64,000 nucleotides of DNA, taken from NCBI GenBank assembly GCA_025642065.1, contig JAODUP010000051.1, positions 775,001 through 839,000 on the forward strand, written 5' to 3'. The DNA comes from Paralvinella palmiformis. Taxonomy: Eukaryota > Annelida > Polychaeta > Terebellida > Alvinellidae. The notes beneath the pieces were generated by a model. That model had not been told where the DNA came from, searched no databases, and saw nothing but the letters and a program-made list of their open reading frames with translations. Below are positions 46,689 through 58,930 of the stretch, piece after piece (within the stretch, counting starts at the first letter, position 1; every line of letters begins with the position of its first letter). Made by a program: the position numbers and the translations under genes.

Positions 46689-47745
46689 AGTGGATAGGCG
46701 CTTTAATTTAGATCCTAACATACCTAACTGCATATACTTAGGGACGCTAAATTAAGCGTGATTGAACGTTCACTTAGTGATGAACGGAAACATATGAGGA
46801 TTAGCTGTTAGGTTCGAGTAAATCATAGTATTTACTCAGGTTTGAGACGATATTTCGTTCTAGTCTAGTAATAATCCATTGTGCGGTATTGCTACTTTGT
46901 TTTTAATTTAGTTAAATCATTTCAGTGAGTTCATACTGAGTTAGTGTACATTCTCTTTGTTATGAACAAACTGTAATGTTTGTTAACACGCAGAGGGTAC
47001 ATAACAGACTTGAATTTTCACTTAGGTTAGAGAAGAACTTCGACGCCAGACCAGTCGGACATGTATTGATACATGGTTCATATAGGTAGGATTTATTCAG
47101 TTATTCGAACCCAGAATAAAGCTGAGGTCAGCATATGAGGTGTCGAAATGTTTTATATACAGGTTTCTTTTGGGCCACAGAAAATTACTGTTGAATGTAA
47201 ACTGTGGTGTCAAAATAGTTTATGATATGTATGTAGCAAGTCACCATTGAACCACACGCACGTGTTGTTTGTTGCGAGCTGTGGTATCACATGGTATGTT
47301 TTTTACGTGCTTCCGCTTTTTATAGCCTGCACGTAGCCGCTTTCCTGTGGGCGTGACATATTTGTCGCGTACGAAAAGCGAATTATCTGGTTCCCACAGG
47401 CTGATGAGTAGACCAGACACATGCTTAGGTATACGCACACATTTATCAATATGTGGAGGTATGGAACATTTTATTTTTAGATTAATGTATGTATAGTTGT
47501 ATTTAGATTTATGGAGGTAGGCTTCGAAGGATGTTTAGATATGATGATGCTCTGTACCTGTTGCTTCTTACTATGTACCCTAAAACGCACATTGCCCGTG
47601 CCAGACATCTTATCTATTTCCATCCATATTCCTTATTACACCAATGTAAGAAAGTTATGTCGTTATTACAACATGTTTGAGTTTATTAGCTTTGTTATGT
47701 ATAATGTAGATTCTTTCTTCTTATATGCTTTAGTAAAAGGTGATT
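46689..47745 (+). repeat. Repeat family A, copy 2
   Basis: The longest copy. It starts 'ggcgctttaatttagatcc' and runs through the three related blocks to 'attctttcttcttatatgc', where a Penelope-like element begins. It lies about 200 bases right of copy 3 in the same orientation, a tandem-like pair. Very similar to copy 1 (24690-25600). Confidence 0.85.
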
Positions 47746-49600
47746 AATTTAATAAGCAAAGGTTTGTCATTTCCCCCCTACCCCTGATATTGATAAAACA
47801 GCAATCACAAATGCAGTGTTTAACTTGAGTAGAAAATTAAAAATAACATATTTATTTAGATGTTGCCGTAACAACTACGTTAAAAACGACAAGATGTTTC
47901 TGTCGAAATCCAACTAGATCCCAACTGATAAGGTAATAGACCCAAATATCCTTCAGTTTATTTCAAACTTCACATTAGAAATAAAAAGCTTAACTATTCT
48001 GAAGAAAAAGAATAATATAGACCAATCGCAATCTTTAGCGCTCAGAGATATCCTCAAAAATTAGAGTTTAGTATTTTTTTTAAAACAGACAAAGGTTCAG
48101 CAACAATGATAATGGATAAAAAGTATTATTAACAGAAAGTTATCGACAACTAAATAATACTCACCATTACAAAACATTTTAACTCCTTTATTTTCCCAAC
48201 CATCAGTAAAGGTTGCAGAAATATTAAATAGATTAAGAAATTCTGGTGTTATTACAGATAAACAATTGAAATTTTTATTACCACCAATTAATCCAAGGCT
48301 TCGGCGGTTCTGTATGCTTACCAAAATTCATAAGGCATTTAAAAGTTGGACTTTTCCAGATAAGATACCATCTGGTAGACCTATAGTATCTGACTGCAAT
48401 AGTGAATTTAAAAATGTTGTAGGTTTCACCGACAGTTTTCTTAAACCACCTGCAATGAAGCACCCTTCTTATATAAAAAATACCTACGAATTGTTAGATA
48501 ACATTGCACAGCTAGTCATACGTGAGGAATACTTGCTTATTACATTAGATGTTGAGAACATGTATATAAATATTGACTCTGCTAAAGGGCTTAATGCAGT
48601 GAGTGAAGCACTTCAATTTCGAGGTCGGTATAATGCAACTCCTTGAACTATCATTAAAAATAACGATTTTCTCTTTAACGGACAATGATATATTCAGGCC
48701 ACTGGCACTTCGATGGGTCGAGATTGGGCCTTTCATTATGCCGACATATACATGGCTAAATTTGAGAAGGAGGCCTTATATAAAACAGCGTTAAAACCAC
48801 ATACATACTATCGTTATTTAGATGATCTATTTATGTTGTGTCCCGACGGAGAATAGGCTTTTTATGGATTTTTGGATAGTTTAAATAATCAGGAAACACC
48901 TATTAGATTTAAAGCTACATTAAATAAGCAGAAAATTGATTTCTTGGATACACCATATTTAAATATCCCGAAAATGAGAATTTCAGATTTTGATGACGCG
49001 TTGCAGATATTGTCTCATTCATTATGTAAAAAGGGACTGTTCACATTAAAAGTAAAACTGTCCGTGAAGTACAAATATAACAACTTCGTATTAATCCAAC
49101 TAATCCTACAAATAGTCAGTGGGGTTCAAAACCATGTGAGATTAGCAGATGTAGATCATGCGAGATATTGTTTTCTTGTCATAATATTACAAGTACAATT
49201 ACCAATGAAACACATGGAATAATAGGCAATTTAAACTGTGGCTCATTTAACATAATATGTATCTGTGAATGTTTACACTGCTCTAAACAGTATGTAGGTG
49301 AGAGTAATGGCGAACTTCTGAGTTATTCAAGCATCTTTTTAGAACATACGCTGATAAATAAATACATTTCTAGATGGTTATGATTTAATTATGATTGAGC
49401 AGATACCTACTACAGGTTCATACGCTCAAGACAAGATAAATAGATTAATTCGGATTTTTTTTGGGATAAATACCCTAGATACATTAGAACCGGGATGTCT
49501 TAAGCCAAAACAAACAAAATGAGGACATAGTCCCATTTATGGTACCATTTTCAAAAAGGGCTAACATAGTAACAAGAATAATTAAAAAAGCATTATAAAA
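47746..49600 (+). pseudogene. Penelope-like retroelement with GIY-YIG domain, decayed
   Basis: Plus-strand order: LISKGLSF and ITNAVFNLSRKLKI (47750-47850), GSATMIMDKKYY (about 48095-48130), an RT finger block GRPIVSDCNSEFKNVVGF (about 48370), motif A LLITLDVENMYINI (about 48535), QATGTSMGRDWAFHYAD (about 48690), catalytic YYRYLDDLFML (about 48808-48840) and NKQKIDFLDT (about 48925). A Cys cluster (CEISRCRSCEILF, about 49130) and a GIY-YIG endonuclease remnant follow: CICECLHCSKQYVGESNGEL (49259-49318), IEQIPTTGSYAQDKINRLI and NTLDTLEPGC (to about 49500). The order RT then GIY-YIG and the YLDD box are diagnostic of endonuclease-plus Penelope-like elements. At least four frameshifts or stops make it inactive. 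It abuts family A copy 2 at its 5' side. Confidence 0.85.
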
Positions 49601-50635
49601 TTCTCCAACAAAAATAAGTGCTGAATTAGTATGACTATAGAATCATCACAGCTTATTCTAAACACAAAAATCTAGCTAGTTCCTTCTAGCAAAATGTAAG
49701 AAAACATTATATTAAACAATGTTTCATGGAGCTCTGAATAGGTTTTCTGTTAACGCATCTTCAGTAAAACCCAATTACAAAATTCTCAGCCCTAGCAATA
49801 TTTCCTGAAGTAGATCTCAACCGAAGCTGCAACAAACATTCATTACTAACAGGAGACATATCTCAGTACACACAGTTAATTGCTATTAATATGTGTGTTT
49901 GTTCTTCATCTTTACAGCTATGAAAGAAAAATCGGAAAATTGGTTTATTTTCAATTGCTCTAATCGAAACAGTTATTTTGATTATAGCAGCAGCGCTTTG
50001 TTCTAGACAAAGACTACAAAGGCTAACAGTTTCTAGATTCTGGTTTGAACTAAAACACTAGCTAGGGAATTCTTGTATAACTAATGCTGACAAAGTAAAT
50101 ACTTTACACAGGCTGTGCTGAATAAGCGACAGTCTGGGGATTCTCCCCGAAAAATAAATCAATCAATCATCAATATTTTAGACATATGCACTTAAAAAGG
50201 TTTTTTACAACCAAAACTATTCGTGCTATTTGGACTGATTGGAAGTATTACTATTTCTGCTATTGTTATTAACATTATTATCATAATATATATTATATAT
50301 ACTAATATATATGCTTTATTTCCAAATATAGCTGCATTATATATGTACTAATATATATAATTTGTTTTCTATTTAGGTAGTGGCCGTTTGGTAATTATGT
50401 AATAATTATAAACATCACGAAAACCTTAGCCCACGCCTTTACTATATATAACATAAAACACATATTGCTCGTACCAGGTCATAAGTAGTTTATTATCTTA
50501 CACATTATTGATTATTGACAACATTAAGTTTTTGTTTACATGTATTTCTTATTTTATTAACATGTAGTCCATTAATATGAACGAACGGGTGGCTTTATGT
50601 CTTTTCTGTAAATTGTTATAGTGTCTGCATCACTT
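49601..50635. other. No gene recognised; probably element 3' flank
   Basis: AT-rich without a convincing frame. It may include 3' untranslated sequence of the Penelope-like element. Confidence 0.4.
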
Positions 50636-50682
50636 AAACCTGATGCAGGCACAAATAGATAGTAAAGTTACGAAAGTTTTCT
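50636..50682 (+). ncRNA. Possible degenerate hammerhead ribozyme-like motif
   Basis: 'cctgatgcaggcac' followed 18 bases later by 'acgaaag' resembles the CUGAUGA...GAAA core known from Penelope-like element termini. The seventh core base is C, not A, and stem II pairs poorly. Stems I and III were not established. Its position 3' of a Penelope-like element supports the idea. Confidence 0.25.
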
Positions 50683-51503
50683 CTAAATTTGACTCATTTA
50701 AAAGATTTAATAAAACCCGCGTATTCTTGCCCGATGATTCGATTTCATATCGACCAAATTAATAATTCCTGGGTACGAAATATTACGAATATTCTTGTGT
50801 CCCATTACAGTTTTTCGGTATCCGAATTACTCGAAAACATTAGTAGGCTCGGTTTGGATTCTTGTCAAACACAGCTTATTATATGTAAACCCGTTCAAAG
50901 AGCAACGAAGCGCTTTGGTAACAAATTGTCTAAAGGTACAATTATCGAATTTAAAACAAATCTTATTGGCACGTCCTTCTACGTATTCCGAGACAACTTT
51001 CTACCACTACTCACGCACACAAGAGAAACATATCCAGAAAACAACAAAAATCCACTGATAAAACAAACAAACAAACAACAATACAAAAGTACTAATTCGA
51101 CAGTGTGAGGTTTGTAAAAGGAGCTAGTGACGCTCTCAGTAATTGTTTTCTATATAATTTTAACTTTACGGGAGAAAGGTTTCGCTCAGTGGAAGATGCC
51201 TATCAGCATGAAAAGACTAGGTTCTCGGAATTTGATGGGCTCACTGAAAGAATTAAGAATTGTAATTCAGCATATAATGCTAAGATTTTAGGTCAAGAGT
51301 TTCCTCGTTCCACCAGCTGGGAGAATTTCAATTTCAATTTAATAAACGAATTATTAAAACTTAAATGGGAACAGGTTCCTCAATTCAGAAATGAATTGTT
51401 GGCCGCAAAAGGGATGGAAATAGTACACCCAGTTTCCGATATCTTTTGGGGAACGGGTACACGGGATAGAAAGGGCCGTGATATGTTCGGAGCCCTACCT
51501 TAA
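50659..51503 (+). pseudogene. Unassigned ORF with C-terminal NADAR domain (one frameshift)
   Basis: A first frame open from 50659 to 51108 has no domain I recognise and ends STNSTV. The next frame continues from about 51108 to 51503 as a NADAR domain: FVKGASDALSN (about 51111-51143), ERFRSVEDAYQHEKTRF, a middle with KWEQVPQFRNELL, and the C-terminal SDIFWGTGTRDRKGRDMFG (about 51436-51492). Neither frame has an ATG where it opens, so they probably form one broken gene. This copy keeps the D..WGTG...G block better than the LINE-A NADAR, and differs enough from it to be a separate lineage. It lies 1.06 kb right of the Penelope-like element and 85 bases left of LINE copy B2; which element, if any, owns it is undecided. 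Confidence 0.72.
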
Positions 51504-51569
51504 AATCTTTTAAAGACAATAAATTAGTTGGTTTAAACGAAAGAAGCTCGGACGTTCTGAAACAGCAAT

Positions 51570-51591
51570 CATTTATCATCATCATCATCAT
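51570..51591. repeat. Short (ATC)n tract
   Basis: Seven ATC units between the NADAR frame and LINE copy B2. It could be the 3' tail of whatever element carries the NADAR frame. Confidence 0.85.
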
Positions 51592-52680
51592 CCTATTGAT
51601 GAAGGACCCATGACTGCATTAATTATACTTCATTTATCTGCAGCTTTCGATGAAATCGATCATCCAATACTATTGAAACATTTAGAATTTTCATTTGGAA
51701 TCAAGGAAAATACCTTCACTTGGGTAAAGTCATACCCCGCCGATAGAACATAGTTGGTTTCAGTCGCGAATAAAACATAATCAGGTGAATGTCTTCTTTT
51801 TGGTGTATCAAAGGGATCCGGTTTAGGACCAAAGAATTACTGTATGTATACCAAACCAGTTTGTGAAAGTATTAAACGGCATAATATTAAATATCATTGT
51901 TATGCCGATGAAACACAAGTGTACATGACATTAAAGCCATATGATACATGGAATGATAGTCCATCTTCTATTGGAAATTACATTTAACATATATGTATTT
52001 GGATGAACAGGAAGATGTTGAAATTGAATAAGGATAAAACCGAATTCATTGTTTTCTGATCCAAGCAACATGTGAAGAAAACTGAGAATTTTCGCATTAA
52101 CATAGATTCAAGTTATATAAATTATTCCTTGTCTGAAAGAAATCTAGGGTTTATATTAGATAATGCCCTAGGATTGGAGAAGTAGGTGAATTCTATATGT
52201 AAGTCCTGTTATTATCAAATAAGAAATATAGGACTTATTCGTAAGCACATACACAATGAGATATGCAAGACTTTATTCCAAGCCCTTATTATTTCTCGAC
52301 TGGACTATGGGAAAGCATTGTTATATAATATCACACTCTCTCTAACAAACGGCCTATAGCGAGTTCAGAACTGTGCATTCCCAAAAGGGAACATATAACA
52401 CCAGTTTTGTTCCAGCTGCACTGGCTTCTTGTACGTTTCAGATCACTGTACACTATCCTGTTTCATACATCTAAAGTACTGAGTGGAACAGCATCGGTGT
52501 ATCCTCTAAACGATCTGATTCGAAAGTATATTTTACCAGCAAGAATGCTGTGATCTGAATCTTATTCACTTTGGGGGCTACCAAAAACCACACAGCTATG
52601 TACGGAGAGAAATCCTTCCGAGAATCACCTCCCAGGCTGTGGAACAAGTTGCCAAACCACATAAAACTTATATATAGGTA
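51592..52680 (+). pseudogene. L2-like LINE, 5'-truncated, decayed (copy B2)
   Basis: Begins inside the RT: DEGPMTALIILHLSAAFDEI then DHPILLKHLEF (motif A region), KGSGLGP (PQGS position), KYHCYADETQVYMTLKP (YADD changed to YADE), KLNKDKTEFIVF, RNLGFILDN, ISRLDYGKALLYN, and a C-terminal part ending near the 'ggctgtggaacaagttgcc' segment. Closest relative in the window is copy B1. Several stops. Its 3' tail is missing. Confidence 0.83.
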
Positions 52681-52954
52681 TACGTATGGCGGGAAGTATG
52701 ACCAGCTCTCGATGTAATGGCACCGAAATATTTCTCGGATAGTTCAGCTATTAGATAAGTTACACCAGTGAAACTGGTGTATTTTGCATATTATGTAATA
52801 TAGATTTAATTTATATTAACATAAATTTATTACCTTTAGTTATTTTGTATTAACTGCTCATATTATCGCTCACTCCAGTGTTTCTCATAAGAACTCGGTT
52901 TTTGCTTGTGTATGTTTTTTAATAATTTTCATTTATTTTATTTCTATAATTATA
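52681..52954. other. Spacer between LINE copies
   Basis: AT-rich. A small stem (8-base arms, 'acaccagt'/'actggtgt', 3-base loop) lies near 52762-52780. No gene. Confidence 0.5.
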
Positions 52955-55822
52955 ATGAATTATACTAGAGATCAGTTGCTTGCCTTACGACCATATGGTG
53001 CTAATACCATTTGTTTAGCTATGCGCCCACGTAGTGCAAAACATCCAAAGCAGATTGGGTCTGATTTGATCACTGTGCCAATAACACCATATAATGGCAC
53101 AGCTGTACATAATGTAAGTATTGGTCTTATAAATTGTCAGTCCATCTGTAATAAATCCGATGAAATATCTGATGTTATTAAGGATATGGATCTTGATGGT
53201 CTTGTCATTACAGATACTTGGCGATGTGACTCCAGCTGATATTCATTCCACCATGCATCTCGGATTCACAAGAAAGGTGGGGAGTCGGCATTTTTCTTCG
53301 TGATTCTTTGAAGTGTGAAACCAATTTGCATTTTAAGGCTAGGTCTTTTGAAAATTACCAACTGACTTTTGTATCTGTGGGGGATAAGTGTTCGTGTAGC
53401 TATTATCTACCGATTACACTCCACTAATAAAAATGGCCTGAAAGCAGCAGATTTCTTTCGGGATTTGTTGACTCTCTTGCTACCAACAGTGGCCATCAGT
53501 TGCTCTTAGGTGATTTCAATATACATTGGGACTGCTAGAGGAATGCAGATACCAAACAACTGGCCGACATTATTATATCTGCCAATCTCAGGCACCATGT
53601 CCAAGAAAGAACACATAGACATGGTCACATCTTAGATCTTGTCATCTCCCGTGATGATGACAATTTGATTAAAGGTGTGTTTGTGTCTTCCGTGCTGTCT
53701 GATCATTTCCTTGTTAACATTAGTGTATCTTTACAGAAACAACCAATTTCATCTAAAGTTATTTTATATAGAAGATATAAGTCATTTGACAAGGAGGCTT
53801 TTCTTGCTGATCTGCGAGTCTCTTCTCTGGTATTGGATCCACCGGATGATGTGGATCATCTGGTGAATCTCTATGATATGCACCTTTAAGGACAAAGGAA
53901 ATGTAAAAGCAGACCATTGCTTCTATGGTACAATAAGAACATACAGGCTGCAAAGAGACACAGAAGGTATTGTGAGCGGCTGTGGATCAGGACTAGTTTG
54001 TGTGTTCATTTTGAAATGTTCAAGGTCAGTAAAATTCTTGTTAAAATACCCTTGCCTCTGCTAAATCTGAATATTATAATAAAAAGATCAAAGCATCCAA
54101 CGGAAATTAAAGGACTGTTTTCAGTGTTGTGAACAAGATATTACATAAAAGTCAAACTGTCCTCCAAATAATATCAACTCAGATAAAGATATGGCTCATC
54201 GTTTTAATAACTTCTGTCAAAAATATTTAATATACATTGTGGGTTCCATTCCAGCACCTTACCACAGGGTAAGCCATTGGTAGAAGAGTCCTGCATATCC
54301 ATGATGGATACATTTGAGCCTTTTACAGACTAATATCAGACAGCTGCTGAAACAGTCATCTAATTCTTTCTGTGCAGTTGACCTTATGCCTACATGGCTT
54401 CTGAAAGATTGTCTGGATGTGCTGATAAGCCCAAATACAACTATAGTTAATAAATAATTATTTCTGGATGTTTCCCCAAGGTCCATGAAAGCTGCCCTTG
54501 TAAAACCATTATTAAAAAAAAAACACTATGGACTGTAATATTCTAAACAATTACAGACCTGTTTCAAGTATTACATTCTTATCTAAAGTTATAGAAAAGG
54601 CAATTGCTTTCCAGTTAAACAAATATTTAATCAATGATAACCTTAACGAATCACTACAATCTGCCTTTGAAAGTGGTCACAACACTGGTTAGGGTGAAAA
54701 ATGATATTATGATGTCAATTGATCAAGGTAAGCCAGTAACACTTGTTCTTCTGGACCTGTCTGCTGCATTTGATAGAGTTGACCATAATATACTTTTCTC
54801 TAGGTTAAAAGACATGTTTGGTCTGTCAGGTGAAGTACTTGAATGGTTTCGATCCTATCTGAAACAACGCTCCTAGAGAGTGACATTCAGTTTTTGTTAT
54901 CAGGTGTACCACAGGGTTCAGTTCTTGGTCCTCTGGTTTTCACAATGTATACCCATCCTCTTGGGATCATTGCGCAGTGATATGGGGTTAAATATCACTT
55001 GTATGCTGATGATACATAGCTATATATATCACTGGATCCTGACAATGAGTTAAATTTCTCCTCTTCCTTGAAGAATTTATAATATTATATTGCTGATATT
55101 CGGCTATGGATCTTCTAAAACTAAATGATAATAAAACAAATATTTTATATTTGGCATCACCACATTGTGTTAAATCCATAACGACACCAGCATTACAGAT
55201 GTGTGCATCTTCGATTACCCCTAATGGGTCATTTAAAACATAGAGGTTATTTTTGACCAATGCATGAACATGTCACATCAGTATGCCGAGCTGCCTACTA
55301 CCATCTTAAGAACATCCACTGTTTAAAAACATTCTTGACACAAGAATCACTTGTAACTGTAGTCCAGGCCTTTGTTACATCTCGTATAGATTTTGTTAAT
55401 AACGTATAAATTTATTAATGATATGGTGCCAAAATACCTGTGTGAACTGGTTTCCATTAGAAAGTCATCCCGAAAACTCAGGTCATCCAGTCAGATACTA
55501 TTGCAGGTGCCAGTGTCTGGGCTCAAGTCATATGATGATTGTGCATGTAGTGTTGTAGCCCTCACTTTGTGGAATATGCTGTCGGCAGATATTATAAATG
55601 TGTCGTCTCTTGAAAATTTTAAATCACTTCTAAAACACACCAATTTAAGGTCGCTTTCACAGATAAATAATTATTATCTTTTAAATCATTACAGTGTTTT
55701 TACAGACATATTATTTGTGGTATTATTATATTACATATTATTAGTACAGCGTCTTTGAATGGTTCCTGCTAATAAGGGCGCTTTATTAAATATATTATTA
55801 TTATTATTATTATTATTATAAA
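52955..55822 (+). pseudogene. L2-like LINE, near full-length, decayed (copy C)
   Basis: Opens MNYTRDQLLALRPYG at 52955, a typical L2-type start, then an EN domain: SIGLINCQSICNKSDEI, GLVITDTW, LLLGDFNIHWD (about 53491, catalytic motif intact), LDLVISRDDDN and VLSDHFLV (about 53692). A middle region follows (AKRHRRYCERLW). RT: NYRPVSSITFLSKVIEK (about 54555), VLLDLSAAFDRVDHNIL (about 54745), PQGS (about 54910), YADDT (about 54999). Near 55395 about 180 bases appear deleted between 'SRIDF' and LITYKFINDMVPKYL. The C-terminus runs to about 55758 and the 3' tail has 'agggcgctttattaaatata' followed by an (ATT)n tract. Many stops and frameshifts. Function when alive: target-primed reverse transcription. 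Confidence 0.87.
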
Positions 55823-56010
55823 ACGTAAAGTAAAGAAACATTTTGTAATGTTCTTAAAACTCACTTATTTAAAATAGCTTAATTATTATATATAAACTAA
55901 TTTATTATGTATAAAATGTGTTCGTTCTATATGAGCTCAGAATATGTTTTAATTATGTTTTAAATGTAAAGCGCCTTAGGGCAATTCAAGTTGAATAAGG
56001 CGCTATATAA

Positions 56011-56045
<35 letters not shown>
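55823..56045 (+). repeat. L2-like LINE 3' terminus with (ATT)n tail (copy B3)
   Basis: Encodes FNVLKTHLFKIA-like C-terminal residues, then the tail 'gcgccttagggcaattcaag' and 'aataaggcgctatataaatt', followed by (ATT)n. It matches the 3' end of copy B1. Inserted directly after the (ATT)n tail of copy C. Confidence 0.82.
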
Positions 56046-56052
<7 letters not shown>

Positions 56053-56440
56053 TTTGTCACGTCGTCCTTTTCTTTCGACTCAAAATATACACCCAAAGGA
56101 TTTGTCTTTCCGGCTGCTATCTTTTCCGATATTTGATATTTTTGTTCTAAAACAACGCCCACCACAAATCCACTTTCCTACTAAATATAATCCCTGAAAA
56201 TAAATAAATGACACACGTGATATATGACTGTATATACCAAACGCATAAAACTTAGCCATCTGAGTTGTATAAAAGCAGATATGTGATTGTAAGTGATATG
56301 TCTTCCGGCGGTCAGTTTCTAAAAGGCTACTTTTATACCTTACCAGCGTGAATGGAAGATAATCTGTAAACGATCTCTCACTCTCTCGAACAGATTAGAA
56401 ATATAGATAGATGGATAGATGTACATATAGATAAAAAAGA
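56046..56440. other. No gene recognised
   Basis: Intergenic sequence. Confidence 0.45.
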
Positions 56441-56442
56441 GC

Positions 56443-56478
<36 letters not shown>
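56441..56478. repeat. (AT)n microsatellite
   Basis: AT dinucleotides. Confidence 0.96.
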
Positions 56479-56482
<4 letters not shown>

Positions 56483-56520
56483 ATATCATAAAATGATACT
56501 TAAACTTTTACAGAAAATAG

Positions 56521-56594
<74 letters not shown>

Positions 56595-56655
56595 CACACA
56601 CACACACACATATATCACACACACATACACAACACACACACACACACACACACAG
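56521..56655. repeat. (CA)n microsatellite
   Basis: CA dinucleotides with short AACA and ATATAT interruptions; the longest CA tract of the window. Confidence 0.98.
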
Positions 56656-57906
56656 ATAGACACACGTGGATAATACACATTCGTATAGAGATAAGTACAT
56701 GCATCCAAGCATGCACACACATACATATACAGGCACACCCACAAACAAACAAATAAACGCCATTATATTACAGTGTTACGACCATATTAATCCCTATGCA
56801 TCAAACCACAAGCATAATGGCGGAAATGGTGTCTCACCTGCTTGTTACACATAATAATGATGACGTTGGTATTAGTATAATATGCAGTTAGTCTTCAAAT
56901 ATTAATTATAATTACTTTATGCACATTCTAAATTAATTACTTTATTAATGGGGCAGAGAAGTAATAATAAACGAACCTTCCTGAAATAAAAACGTTTATT
57001 TATTGAATCATTCTGCTTCAGATATTCTTATTTTTAACAAGGTATAAGTTAATTTTTATTACATTATCAAGCAATATCGGGTTGAATAAACGCATCTAAC
57101 GTATTCTAATATACCAATCATAATTAATGAATGAATGGCATATATCATCAATAAAAAATATTCTAACATATTACAATTCGCATTTTCACACCATAATATT
57201 TAACTTTCTATTTGAGAAAAAGTCATACGGAAAGTAAAGTTATTTTTTATTTGTCTATTATTAGTAGGATTTAAATAGAAAATACAAGATGACATATCAA
57301 AGATTGGACAGGATTGAATAAGATATTGACGGGATTAATTAGTATCCTTTAAGCTAGATTTAACTGAATATTGAAATATGAGATTTAAAAATGAGGGATA
57401 ACTGGTCAACTTTTAGATCATTAAGGAGATCGTTCTTAATTCCTATTAATATGAAATGTCACATTTCACCTATATCTGATATCACAGGACGAAATGATAC
57501 CTAAGTTTTCTATCTGCGCCTTCCAAGTTTTCAGATGCAAATAGCAAACACATTAAGCCACCTAAGTGCATCATGCTGTGATTTATTATGTTTTGTGAAG
57601 TGTTACTATTTTACAACAAGATTTTAAGACGTTAATAGATCAGTTTTGTTCTCCGACAAAATCCTCTGCTCTAATACTGTGACAAATAACAGAATATTTT
57701 AATGGAGGTAATAAAATAAAATTGTCGTTGATCGACTTGTGTTTGTGATATAAACCATATTGACAGTTGAATGCAAGTAGGTATAATTGGGTTACAATTA
57801 AAAAGGTACTAATACCAACCTGCTACCAAGAACAGATCAATCTTCAATATTCGAACGATTGCCTTTACAATAATACTTGCTCTTTCTCACTACGTCTATA
57901 TGTCAG

Positions 57907-57907
<1 letters not shown>
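56656..57907. other. No gene recognised
   Basis: AT-rich intergenic stretch without supported features. Confidence 0.45.

Positions 57908-57993
<86 letters not shown>
57908..57993. repeat. (TC)n microsatellite
   Basis: TC dinucleotides with one interruption. Confidence 0.98.
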
Positions 57994-58868
57994 AATTAGT
58001 TGGAATGACAACCGATTGTGACGGTTCCAGGTTTTGTTATTTCTCATTGATAATTTTATCCATATTATCTTAATGCAGTAAAAGAGATAGTTTTTGCCAT
58101 TTATCAGATAATCTGGTATACTTTTCGAAATTACTGATACAATAAATGAATCCATAGATAAAATAATAAATGAACAGATCGATCAATGACTAATAAGACA
58201 GAATTGCTAATGCATTCCTATCCCTTTGAGGTTGAACGCCGAACCTAAAACGTATCTAGAAGTACTTGAGGAACTCTAAATCATATATTTTCGAATGATA
58301 ATGTCCTTCTGATCGTTGAAAAGTATTCGTGAATTATAATATTATTTCGATTTATTTGACGTTAATATACAAAATCTAATTATTAGCCGTGTATTAACCG
58401 TGTATGGTATTTTATCTCCAGTTTATTGATCAAATAATTATAAGTTTCTACAACGAATCACCGATCTTAGGAGATTGTCAGATGCAGAAGAGAAAACATC
58501 AGAAACGTTAATAAGCATTAAGTAAACTTAAGCCACATATATTGGCATGCAGAGACATACATACACGCTTACTCATTACTGAGTCTGGATATCAATTCTG
58601 TATGTCAGTAATGAACATAGGATTCAGGAAGAGTATGATAGAGATTGTTGACTGAATAACCACGCCTAAGTTGTGTCTTCCTGTAGGATATGTTTATAAA
58701 CGACTCGTCTTGCTGCTGCTCGAATTGACCACTGTCGTCTGGTATGTAACTTAATATGATGCTATCATACCTGGTGGCAGACATCCCGATATATTGTCCA
58801 CAGTGAAACTTGAATCATTCGCCACATAAACAAATGAGCCAGCTGTCTTTTGTTGGAATTTATGACAG
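57994..58868. other. No gene recognised
   Basis: Intergenic sequence; nothing supported. Confidence 0.45.

Positions 58869-58926
<58 letters not shown>
58869..58926. repeat. (AT)n microsatellite
   Basis: AT dinucleotides. Confidence 0.97.

Positions 58927-58930
<4 letters not shown>

Noticed and set aside
48278..48736. Minus-strand frames across the Penelope-like RT
   Set aside because: Shadows of the plus-strand RT, which has clear catalytic motifs.
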